Assembly (NCBI RefSeq): GCF_030913705.1
Contig: NZ_CP133190.1
Span: 4,613,501-4,677,500 of the forward strand
Source: Anaerocolumna sp. MB42-C2
Lineage (GTDB): Bacteria > Bacillota > Clostridia > Lachnospirales > Lachnospiraceae
Reading direction: 5' to 3'
DNA length: 64,000 nucleotides
The notes below the pieces were generated by a model. The model saw nothing but the letters and a program-made list of their open reading frames with translations, was not told where the DNA came from and did no database searches. A program made the translations under genes and the position numbers. Below are positions 56,248 through 64,000 of the stretch, piece by piece (within the stretch, counting starts at the first letter, position 1; each line of letters opens with the position of its first letter).

Positions 56248-57303
56248 ATGGATACAAATCATATTTATTTTAAGGTTTTACCAATGCAATATCCTCAAAT
56301 AACATGTTATCCATTCCACGCAAATTTATTGTCAGTTGTAGGGAATTATCAGGAGAGTATCCCTTGGTTTTATAATTACTATATTCAACTTGAAGTAAAA
56401 CGAAATTATGAAAATGGTGTTAGGTTGGACTTTTATACTACACTCCTTTGGAAGTGCTGTCCTTGGATTTATTTTCAAAGGCTTAGTAGAGATTTTATTT
56501 TAAGGAAATGGGATAGTATAATAGATTTTATTATAGACTCTATTGACCTTGGATACTACGTATATTTTATTGCTAATTATTTTTATATTCCTATATCAAA
56601 AAATTACAATCAATATCATAAAGTACACGATATTTTTATTTTTGGATACGATAAAAATACTCAGATGTTTGATGTTGCGGATTTCTTTAGGGATGGTATT
56701 TATGAGTACGCTAAAGTACCTTTTTCATGCATCAACATTGCTTACAATAGCTTATCAGAATGTAGTAAGCAACATGATTGGTTGAATGGTGTTGAACTTA
56801 TTTCTTTTTTTAAAAGAAGTGAATATCACAATAATAAAGAATTGGATTACAGATTTGATCCTGCTTTAGTAAAAAGCTTTATATGTGATTACATTACATC
56901 AAGTAATACTTTAGAAAAGTATAAAATACCGACTGAAAAATGGAAAAGAAATTGGGTCTATGGAGTTGAAATATATGATTTTTTAATAGAATATTTAGAA
57001 CAATTAAGCTCAAATAAAGTCCCTTTTGATACCAGACCTTTTGCTGTCTTAAATGATCATAAAAAGTTAATGATGATGAGAATAAAATTTATGGGAGAGA
57101 ATTCCTTTTTATATAATTGGAAAGACTTATACCAGGACTATTCTAACGTGTTAAATAGAGCTTCCATATTGAAAGGGTTATGGATCAAGTATTCTATTTC
57201 AAGTGACAAAAAACTGCTAAATAGAATGATTTTAATAATAAATGAAATTAAGAAAATAGAAATAGATGTCTTGACATCATTATGCAATAATATTTGTGAA
57301 TAG
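56248..57303 (+). CDS. BtrH_N/papain-like family protein, close relative of the CBM fusion
   Basis: A 351-residue protein that aligns along its length with the N-terminal half of the protein at 16.3-18.2 kb: KVLPMQYPQITCYPFHANLL, SIPWFYNYYIQLEV, IDSIDLGYYVYFIANYFYIP, KVHDIFIFGYDKNTQMFDVA and DVADFFRDGIYEYAKV. Here Cys precedes PFHANLL, where the fusion protein has Ser. The C-terminal 120 residues are helical (FAVLNDHKKLMMMRIKFMGE). It lacks the carbohydrate-binding tail. AAAAAAGGAGATTTCA precedes the start. No membrane or export signal is present. Confidence 0.68.
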   Translation: MDTNHIYFKVLPMQYPQITCYPFHANLLSVVGNYQESIPWFYNYYIQLEVKRNYENGVRLDFYTTLLWKCCPWIYFQRLSRDFILRKWDSIIDFIIDSIDLGYYVYFIANYFYIPISKNYNQYHKVHDIFIFGYDKNTQMFDVADFFRDGIYEYAKVPFSCINIAYNSLSECSKQHDWLNGVELISFFKRSEYHNNKELDYRFDPALVKSFICDYITSSNTLEKYKIPTEKWKRNWVYGVEIYDFLIEYLEQLSSNKVPFDTRPFAVLNDHKKLMMMRIKFMGENSFLYNWKDLYQDYSNVLNRASILKGLWIKYSISSDKKLLNRMILIINEIKKIEIDVLTSLCNNICE

Positions 57304-57553
57304 CTTCTTAACTGATAATCGGTTAGGAATATTGGTATTAATTATGGTTCAACTATAAAATTTGTGGCTTCTTGAAAAATCCATAAAGTACCTTGGCAAA
57401 TTGCTGGTAAAATGGGTACTATGCTGAAATATTTAAAAAAGCAAAAGCAGGTTATGATGGACCTGTAATAGCCTATTTTGGGGGATTTACTTTCGATAAA
57501 ATCAAACTTACTATAAGCAATGCATTTTCAAGTCATAAGCAAGAACGCATTGT

Positions 57554-57676
57554 AAAAAAGCTATCTATTTCGCAATCGGCATAGATATGAGTGGGTGCAA
57601 AGAAGTTTTGGGTAGGTATGTTGGCGAAAATGAAAGTGCGAAGTTCTGGCGTTCTATCCTTAATAATTCAAGTTAA
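57554..57676 (+). pseudogene. IS256-family transposase fragment
   Basis: A 40-codon stretch reads KKAIYFAIGIDMSGCKEVLG then RYVGENESAKFWRSILNNSS before a stop, the strongly conserved middle of IS256 (Mutator-type) transposases. The rest of the element is missing; the 240 bases before it have no readable frame. Confidence 0.8.
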
Positions 57677-57677
57677 T

Positions 57678-58665
57678 TTATATTTCATTATTCATTATAT
57701 TGTATATTTCGTAGTCCATATTTAAAATCTCGTCTAATTGATTAAGATAGGAATTGCATATATCATTTTTATATACATTTTTCATTAACTTATATTTTAA
57801 CAACATACATTTATTCACATAATGTTCAGATTTCAATGTTAAATTTTCTATATGTAAGGTATTAACAGTAAATTTTAGAATTTCTGCATGAATCATCAAC
57901 TCATGAAACAATCTAATATGTTCAGAAGACATAATGGTTGACTTTTTAAAATAATCAGAAAATTCCAAAAGAGCTTTATATCCACACGCAAATTGTATGT
58001 ATTTATAGTCCATGTGATAAGGGGGAAGATCATGATAAGAATTATTAAAATAATTAGATATATTATTCTTTATAGAAAATATATCTAAACTATAGTCATT
58101 AATTTGCGTGTTATATTTTATTAAATTCAATCCCCTAAAGTAATTTTGAGAAAGAAAATCCGATTGCGCAGAGACATAACCCTTATAGAACTCCTCATAT
58201 GAAACTGATCTTAATTCAAAATACCCATTATTCCCTAAAAAATGATCTGCAACCAGCAACATATTATCTTGAAAACCATATATAAGAATTGGATGAATAA
58301 AATGTCTTTTATTAAATGCATTAGTATGGCAAGACAAATAAAAACAATCCACTGAAGTTGAAAAATAATACTCATTCGATATACTTTTTTTAATTAAAAA
58401 TTCCAAATCTGTATTTAGTTCCATAGGAACTTTATAGACATCTAATAAAAAACAATTTGGTATTACAAAAGTAGGAAGTATTTGTAAATATGCTGATGGA
58501 TTGTACGATTCTGGTACATGATGAAATTTAATTGAAAGGCAATTATTAGCAATCCATAAATCAGCATATTCTTTATTATTGCCATATAAAATTGCTAATC
58601 CCTGTGTAAAAGTAGGTATTGTTTGGTATTTTGGTATGGAAATAGGTAATTTTATATATTCTTCA
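57678..58665 (-). CDS. BtrH_N/papain-like family protein without a canonical start codon
   Basis: The frame is open far upstream of the first Met at 58424 and encodes family sequence all the way: IKLPISIPKYQTIPTFTQGL, AILYGNNKEYADLWIANNC, VIPNCFLLDVYKVPMELN, then VDCFYLSCHTNAFNKRHFIH-PILIYGFQDN and helical C-terminal LFHELMIHAEILKF. The neighbour at 59.1 kb begins with the matching MKLLPIVIPDYQTQPVFTDG, so the start should be near 58660, where only ATA/ATT codons exist. Either an unusual start is used or the start codon was lost. The end at 58665 is approximate. Confidence 0.65.
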
Positions 58666-58703
58666 CCACCATTTTTTTGAGAATTAATATTTAAGCTCTG
58701 ATA

Positions 58704-59130
58704 TTATTACTTGTAATTTTACTTCAGCAGACTTTTCACTATTGAAATAAAGGATAATCAAATATTGATGTAGGTGAGAGTGGATTGTAAAAGTCAAGCA
58801 TATTGAAACTTATTTTAATTATTAAGAAATTACTTATTAATTTTTATTATATACCAATAAATTACAATTATCAACTGTATTGTTATTATACTCAAAATCA
58901 TAATAATTTTGGCCGTTGATGGATATATGATATGAAACAATTTATTTAGTGTCTACTAATTAAACCGATTCTGTTTAAAATCAGTATCCAAAGTATTCTT
59001 TCAGCAAAATTAGAGAACATATTCGTGACTGAATCTTTAAATAATTCATTATGATATTTTGATACAAGAAGTTAGAAGTTATTTCCTATGAAATGATTCT
59101 ACTATAATATAGCACCTTGCTATGAAGCGT
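58704..59130. other. AT-rich intergenic region
   Basis: About 430 bases between two same-strand family genes, with no ORF or clear structure. It should contain the promoter of the 57.7-58.7 kb gene on the minus strand, but no consensus pair of boxes was convincing. Confidence 0.4.
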
Positions 59131-60123
59131 TTACATCCTGTTAATATGATCTATCAATAGACTGAATATATTTTTATCTATATCAGGCAATAGAGATATT
59201 TCCTGAAAATCCATAATATCAAAATTTTTAGATGCGAGCACATTTTTTAGCATTCGATTTCTTAATAGTAAACATTTTTTGATATATATATCAACTTCCT
59301 TTTCTATTATCTGCGTATTCAAAATGTGTGCTGCTTCTTTTAAAATTTCAGCATGAACCATTAATTCGTGCAATAATCTAACGTATTCATGCGGATTCCT
59401 ATTACCATGCAAAATAAAGTCTGTACATGCTTTTATACCATTTAAGCCACAGGCAAACCAGATATTATTATAATCGAAAAACAGTGGAGGTTCTGCTATG
59501 TCAACTGAATTAAGATGATCAAGAAGATGTTTTCTAACCGTCCGAAGATCGAGAGTATAATTCTTGATTTCATTTTTATATTTTATTAAATGAATTTCAG
59601 GAAAATAATTAATATGACTGAGTTCTTTATGCGCAGAAAGTAACCCATACATGAATTCATTAGAATTGACTTTTTTTAAAGAGTATTTTCCACTACCATC
59701 TAGAAAATGATCGCCAACAAAAAACTCCTCATTTTCATATCCATAAATTAGAATTGGATGAGGTACATGAAAAAGCTGTTTCGCAGATGAATGACAACTC
59801 AAGTAAAAACAATCAATAGAGGTCATAACATAATATCCCTTGTCTATTGCAGATCGTATGACGGCAGTGATATCTGGAATGAATTTTATCGGATAATTAT
59901 AGTGTTCCAACAAGCAGCAATTTGGAATAATAGAATTAGGTAATATCTGCAAGTAAGCGTTTATATCACTAAAGCTCGTTATATCAAAAAATCTCACGCT
60001 CAGGCTATTGTTTATAAGCCAAGTGCGGGCATATATTTCATTATGAGCATAAAGGATTGCAAGTCCATCCGTAAAAACGGGTTGCGTTTGGTAATCTGGG
60101 ATTACAATAGGAAGTAGTTTCAA
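59131..60123 (-). CDS. BtrH_N/papain-like family protein
   Basis: A 330-residue protein, closest to the damaged neighbour at 57.7 kb. The order is LLPIVIPDYQTQPVFTDGLA, WLINNSLSVRFFDIT, a Cys pair in IPNCCLLEHYN, IDKGYYVMTSIDCFYLSCHS, VPHPILIYGYENEEFFVGDH and a helical C-terminus with YVRLLHELMVHAEILKEAAH. The conserved HPILIYGYE strand matches the His region of the fold. It starts at TTG; GAGAGGAGT lies about 12 bases upstream. Function unknown; the family recurs in this island and appears to be expanding and decaying there. Confidence 0.66.
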   Translation of the reverse strand: MKLLPIVIPDYQTQPVFTDGLAILYAHNEIYARTWLINNSLSVRFFDITSFSDINAYLQILPNSIIPNCCLLEHYNYPIKFIPDITAVIRSAIDKGYYVMTSIDCFYLSCHSSAKQLFHVPHPILIYGYENEEFFVGDHFLDGSGKYSLKKVNSNEFMYGLLSAHKELSHINYFPEIHLIKYKNEIKNYTLDLRTVRKHLLDHLNSVDIAEPPLFFDYNNIWFACGLNGIKACTDFILHGNRNPHEYVRLLHELMVHAEILKEAAHILNTQIIEKEVDIYIKKCLLLRNRMLKNVLASKNFDIMDFQEISLLPDIDKNIFSLLIDHINRM

Positions 60124-60486
60124 TTATTTATCTTACTCCTCTCTTATCAAATAACAGCTAATTCTATTATAATTATACTCACTACTAATTACGGTGTCAA
60201 ACTTTTTGAAATCAAGTTTTATATGTTTTAATTCAGAATTGTTGATTAAGATTCTTTACTAAATAAGTTTTGATAGTTTTTGAGACTCCAGCAGGATATT
60301 TGAACTAGCAAGCCCTTGACTTTATATTTTGATCTAGTTCCGGTGTGCTATTCTGTGATAATTAACAAATTCACATAAAATTCACAGATAATTCTTTGAA
60401 ATGATTTGTAAATTAACATAAAAGAGTTATAATAATATACAGAGAAATTCATATTTGGTTAAATGAAGAAAACGAGGTGTGTATAT
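60124..60486. other. Divergent promoter region
   Basis: A 360-base gap between the minus-strand BtrH_N-like gene and the plus-strand secreted-protein gene. A TATAAT at 60428-60433 is suitably placed for the latter, but without a good -35. A direct repeat of TTCACA(T/G)A lies about 60 bases further upstream. No ORF. Confidence 0.4.
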
Positions 60487-60933
60487 ATGAATATATTAAA
60501 AAAAACAGTTTTATCCATTATATTGGCGGTTGGATTATTTGCACCGGTAATAGTAAAAAATGAACCGACTATTGACGAAAAGCTAGCACCATATCAAGTA
60601 GTTATTGATAAAGTCAATGCCGAATATAACACAAGCATATATATACCGGACGAGAACAAGGATAAAGTCTATGATAAGATAAAAGATATGACCGGTGACG
60701 AAGTCAAAGAAATGCTTATTCAATCGCTGGAATCAACGAACCATACAACAACAGACAATAAAACGGATACTGATTATACAAAAGATAGTTGTGTTTTACA
60801 AGAAAATAATTCTGTAAAAACAAAGAATACTTATCAGGGCGATTATAATAAAGAATCTGCTGTAGGAAAAACCTCAAAACCTGATTATATACCGAATTCA
60901 ACGGGTCCGGTAAAAGTAGTACCGCTGGAATAA
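60487..60933 (+). CDS. Small secreted protein of unknown function
   Basis: A 148-residue protein with a clear signal peptide (MNILKKTVLSIILAVGLFAP). The mature part begins with EPTIDEKLAPYQVVIDKVNA then SIYIPDENKDKVYDKIKDMT, a segment closely shared with the convergent gene at 61.1-61.7 kb. After that it is Thr/Asn/Lys-rich and low complexity, to the end PVKVVPLE. AACGAGGTG precedes the ATG. It is probably an exported repeat family member; the C-terminal domain present in its paralogue has been lost or replaced. Confidence 0.75.
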   Translation: MNILKKTVLSIILAVGLFAPVIVKNEPTIDEKLAPYQVVIDKVNAEYNTSIYIPDENKDKVYDKIKDMTGDEVKEMLIQSLESTNHTTTDNKTDTDYTKDSCVLQENNSVKTKNTYQGDYNKESAVGKTSKPDYIPNSTGPVKVVPLE

Positions 60934-60951
60934 CTCATTCTGAAATGGAAT

Positions 60952-61010
60952 ATAAGGGGCTGATTTTTTCGTGCAATTTACTTGCATTTAAATAGAAATC
61001 ATCCCCTTAT
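60952..61010. terminator. Shared hairpin between convergent secreted-protein genes
   Basis: ATAAGGGGcTGATTT pairs with AAATCAtCCCCTTAT across a 29-base loop. It lies between the two stop codons and has T-rich ends on either strand, so it could terminate both transcripts. Confidence 0.6.
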
Positions 61011-61060
61011 CATTATTAAAAAGCCATTATCTTATATAGTATAAAATAATTAATATAAAA

Positions 61061-61720
61061 TTATAATGTGAATGTATGACTGGTAGTCAGTCTTAGTGTC
61101 AGTGCAAATCCATTCGGATCTTCAGGATGCCCAACCAATGAGACAGTACAGCTTTTTTTGTTACTGCTTAATGAGGCGGAACCTGAATCAACGGCAAAGT
61201 GATATCCGGTGAATGAGGATGGCCATTGTGAACCATAATCATTAATGCTTTCATAAACGTAACTATCTCCGGTGGCACTAAATACAGTAGAATCAAGATA
61301 CATTTCTGAACTATATCCTATAGGTACCGTCTGTGTAATATCTTCTCTTATATAGCAGGGAGTGATAATCGATTCGGATTCACCTATTTCAGTATTATTT
61401 TCTGAATAAGCACTGTCTTTTATATAATTATCATCTTTAAACTGAGTAATGGATGAGGAACCGGTACTTGATTCTTTATATTCTTTGATAAGCATGGAAG
61501 TAATTTCTTCAGGAGTCTTGTCTTTAATATTATTATAGACTTTTTCCTTATTTTTCTCAGGAATATAAATGGATATACCTAATTCTTCGTTTACTTTATC
61601 AACAGCTGCCTGATATGGTGCCAACAACTCATTGATTGTTAGTGTTTCTTCCGCATGAGCGGGCATAGAGAAACCTAAAATAAGTGCCATTGATAGAAAC
61701 ATTACAAATAATTTCTTCAT
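61061..61720 (-). CDS. Secreted protein, paralogue of the convergent gene
   Basis: A 219-residue exported protein: signal peptide MKKLFVMFLSMALILGFSMP followed by AHAEE, then LAPYQAAVDKVNEELGISIY-IPEKNKEKVYNNIKDKTPEE, the block shared with the gene at 60.5 kb. A Ser/Thr/Asn linker (EYKESSTGSSSI) leads to a beta-rich C-terminal domain (YHFAVDSGSASLSSNKKSCT, ending LRLTTSHTFTL). The ATG is preceded by AAAGGGGAAAAT. Function is unknown; an in-frame ATG nine codons earlier would disrupt the signal peptide. Confidence 0.78.
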   Translation of the reverse strand: MKKLFVMFLSMALILGFSMPAHAEETLTINELLAPYQAAVDKVNEELGISIYIPEKNKEKVYNNIKDKTPEEITSMLIKEYKESSTGSSSITQFKDDNYIKDSAYSENNTEIGESESIITPCYIREDITQTVPIGYSSEMYLDSTVFSATGDSYVYESINDYGSQWPSSFTGYHFAVDSGSASLSSNKKSCTVSLVGHPEDPNGFALTLRLTTSHTFTL

Positions 61721-61744
61721 TATATTTTCCCCTTTCTTAATCAT

Positions 61745-62342
61745 CCATCAATAAATAGATGTATTTATTGATTTATTGTGCTTAGTTTTTCAACATGAAA
61801 AATATGTATATACGTAGTAGATCTATTTTAGTATATTTTGTTATTCGTTGGTGGTCTTATATGTATCATGGCAACACCTCCTCTTATTAGATGTGGAATA
61901 ATTAAATAACTTATTTATATTATGTTGATTTTTGTATACTCTCTATTAATAGTAAAAAAAAATAGTTTTTAACTTGAATATTTAGAAAATTCCATGAATT
62001 ACAAAATAATATCTTTTAATTTATTTGAATATATTTAAATTATACATTATTGTAAAAAACAGTCAATATTATTTGCGTATTCTACATTATTTCTGCATAT
62101 TCTACATGAATTTAAATCAATTGAGGTGTGTAAGGAGGTTGTGTTATGGGAAATAGCAGGATCTTCTGAAACTTGAAGTATTTCAGTTTCTCTGGCAAGA
62201 TATAATCTATAACTGCTGCTTTCTTTCCGTACTCTCCATGATTCTGGACAATTATATACAAATATTCGCACCCTCAGCAATACCTTTTAAAGCTACCAAT
62301 GCTTATAATTAGGTTATCATAATATGGGAGGGTGCAGTTACT
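61745..62342. other. Intergenic region before chbP
   Basis: About 600 AT-rich bases. A minus-strand ORF (62047-62280) shows no family features and has no ribosome site, so it is not counted as a gene. The last 20 bases contain GGGAGGGTG, the ribosome binding site of chbP. The chbP promoter should be here, but no consensus boxes stand out. Confidence 0.4.
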
Positions 62343-64000
62343 ATGAAATATGGATGTTTTGATAATGAAAAGAGAGAATACCTAATAGAGCGGGTGGATT
62401 TACCCACGTCCTGGACTAATTACTTAGGTGTGAAAGATATGTGTGCCGTTATAAATCATACTGCCGGAGGATATCTGTTTTATAAATCACCGGAATATCA
62501 CCGGATAACACGTTTTCGCGCCAACAGTATACCAATGGACCGGCCGGGACATTATGTTTATGTAAGGGATGATGAGACGGGAGAGTATTTCAGCATATCC
62601 TGGCAGCCGGTGGGTAAACCCTTAGAGGAAGCTAAATATGAATGCCGCCATGGATTGTCCTATTCTAAATATTCTTGTGAATATAAGGGGATTACAGCAG
62701 AGCAGACCTTATTTATACCAATAGAGGATACCGTAGAGCTTTGGGATGTAAAAATTAAAAATAATGAATCAAAACCTAGAGAGTTAAGTGTATTTTCCTA
62801 TTGTGAGTTTTCCTACCACCATATTGATATGGATAACCGGAACTTTCAGATGAGTAATTATGCTGCCGGTTCTTCCTATGAAAACGGTGTGATTGAACAT
62901 GATTTGTTTTACGAAGAGTTTGGATATCAGTATTTTACGTCCAATTTTGAACCGGACAGTTTTGATTGTCTCAGGGATAAATTTATAGGTTTATACCGTA
63001 CGGAAAGCAATCCCATTGCCGTGGAAAAAGGCAGCTGCGGCGGCAGTTTTGAAAAAGGGAATAATCACTGCGGTTCTCTGCATAAGAAGATTTCTTTAAA
63101 ACCGGGGGAAGAAATAAGGCTGGTATTTATGTTAGGAGAGGGCAACCGGGAAACTGGTTATGGGATACGTGATAAATATTCGGATCTAAAGAATGTGGAT
63201 GAAGCTTTCAAACAATTAGCTTTATTTTGGGATAGAAAATTAAATAAATTACAGATACAGACTCCAAACGAGGGAATGAATACCTTAATTAATATCTGGA
63301 ATCTGTATCAGTCAGAGATTAATATTATGTTTTCCCGCTTTGCTTCCTTTATCGAGGTTGGAGGAAGAACCGGGTTAGGTTATAGGGATACGGCTCAGGA
63401 TGCTATGACCATTCCCCACTCCAACCCTGAGAAATGCCGCCAGAGGCTGGTTGAACTTCTGCGTGGTCTGGTATCGACCGGTTACGGACTCCATTTGTTC
63501 CAGCCGGAATGGTTTGATCCTGACACGGAAGTAAAACCTTTTAAATCTCCAACAGTAATTCCCACACCTAATAAAGAGGATATGATACATGGGATAAAAG
63601 ATGCCTGCTCCGACGATGCGCTATGGTTGGTAAGTTCTATTGTTGAATATGTAAAAGAAACCGGAGAGTTTACTTTTTTAACAGAAGAACTCACCTATGC
63701 GGATAAAGGAAAAGGAACCGTTTATGAGCATATGATGAAAATACTTGACTTTTCTTATGAACAGGTAGGAAAAAGCGGAATCTGCAAAGGTCTTCGGGCG
63801 GACTGGAATGACTGCCTGAATCTTGGAGGAGGAGAAAGTGCACTGGTAACCTTTTTGCATTACTGGGCATTAGGTAATTTCTTAGAGGTTGCGGAGTATT
63901 TAGGTAAGACAGAGGATATAAAGAAGTACACAGCTATGAGAGGGAAAGTAAAAGAAGTATGTGACAGGGAATTATGGGATAAGGAATGGTATATCCGGGG
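62343..64000 (+). CDS. chbP: GH94 N,N'-diacetylchitobiose phosphorylase, 3' truncated by the window
   Basis: An open frame of more than 550 codons that runs off the right edge. It matches ChbP block by block: MKYGCFDNEKREYLIERVDL, WTNYLGVKDMCAVINHTAGG, RPGHYVYVRDDETGEYFSIS-WQPV, FASFIEVGGRTGLGYRDTAQ-DAM, YGLHLFQPEWFDPDTEVKPF and the catalytic region GICKGLRADWNDCLNLGGGE (the Asp of ADWND is the general acid). The enzyme splits chitobiose with phosphate to GlcNAc-1-phosphate and GlcNAc in the cytoplasm. This fits GlcNAc/cell-wall sugar use together with mupG and ptsH at the other end of the window. Confidence 0.93.
   Translation, partial: MKYGCFDNEKREYLIERVDLPTSWTNYLGVKDMCAVINHTAGGYLFYKSPEYHRITRFRANSIPMDRPGHYVYVRDDETGEYFSISWQPVGKPLEEAKYECRHGLSYSKYSCEYKGITAEQTLFIPIEDTVELWDVKIKNNESKPRELSVFSYCEFSYHHIDMDNRNFQMSNYAAGSSYENGVIEHDLFYEEFGYQYFTSNFEPDSFDCLRDKFIGLYRTESNPIAVEKGSCGGSFEKGNNHCGSLHKKISLKPGEEIRLVFMLGEGNRETGYGIRDKYSDLKNVDEAFKQLALFWDRKLNKLQIQTPNEGMNTLINIWNLYQSEINIMFSRFASFIEVGGRTGLGYRDTAQDAMTIPHSNPEKCRQRLVELLRGLVSTGYGLHLFQPEWFDPDTEVKPFKSPTVIPTPNKEDMIHGIKDACSDDALWLVSSIVEYVKETGEFTFLTEELTYADKGKGTVYEHMMKILDFSYEQVGKSGICKGLRADWNDCLNLGGGESALVTFLHYWALGNFLEVAEYLGKTEDIKKYTAMRGKVKEVCDRELWDKEWYIR

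Noticed and set aside
62047..62280. 77-codon minus-strand ORF before chbP
   Set aside because: No ribosome binding site and no recognisable pattern; composition is like intergenic sequence.
1..64000. CRISPR arrays, tRNA or rRNA genes
   Set aside because: No regularly spaced repeats or cloverleaf/rRNA signatures were seen by eye; short tRNAs could be missed without a covariance search.

Overview
The window looks like chromosome of a low-GC Gram-positive anaerobe, most plausibly a Lachnospiraceae/Clostridia member. The supporting signs are AT-rich sequence with AGGAGG-type ribosome binding sites, an HPr with a Ser regulatory site, a BlaI/BlaR1-controlled class B PBP operon, radical SAM peptide-maturation genes, and a GH94 N,N'-diacetylchitobiose phosphorylase. 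No tRNA, rRNA or CRISPR array was recognised.

Left flank (1-12 kb), housekeeping and cell wall. It holds the 3' end of a MupG-type 6-phosphomuramidase, ptsH followed by a collapsed ptsI pseudogene, a short soluble chemotaxis-receptor fragment and a decayed Phd/ParE toxin-antitoxin pair. Next is a beta-lactam response module: two overlapping penicillin-binding protein genes preceded by a promoter and two BlaI-type operators, and, after a GIY-YIG/HTH gene pair, divergently placed blaI-blaR1 with the same operator at their own promoter.

Island (about 12-61 kb). The edges are a heterodimeric ABC exporter with a small upstream ORF, and a scattered family of at least six papain-like/BtrH_N-like proteins (16.3, 19.4, 54.5, 56.2, 57.7 and 59.1 kb). 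Two of these are damaged and one is fused to carbohydrate-binding modules. IS66, ISL3, IS256 and other transposase remnants lie between them.

The centre (23.0-52.9 kb) is a roughly 30 kb, one-strand biosynthetic locus that I read as a large, probably undescribed hybrid RiPP (ribosomally made, modified peptide) cluster. It encodes seven radical SAM enzymes (four SPASM type, three with cobalamin-binding-type N-termini), an apparently degenerate eighth, a P-loop protein, a subtilisin-like protease, two methyltransferases, two heterodimer ABC half-transporters, two acyl-carrier proteins, two adenylate-forming ligases, a DegT aminotransferase, a fold-III PLP decarboxylase, a transglutaminase-like enzyme, a NodU/CmcH carbamoyltransferase and a YcaO enzyme. 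A 48-residue peptide gene at 36741-36887, with an excellent ribosome binding site, a charged leader and a Cys-ending C-terminus, is the best precursor candidate. A second small Lys/Glu-rich peptide lies at 32588. The likely logic is that radical SAM, methyltransferase and YcaO enzymes modify the peptide backbone and side chains. The ACP, ligase and aminotransferase genes would build and load a carboxylic building block that an acyl transfer enzyme attaches. The S8 protease would cut the leader and the ABC pair export the product.

Right flank (60-64 kb). Two convergent paralogous secreted proteins share a hairpin between their 3' ends, followed by chbP, which runs off the window.
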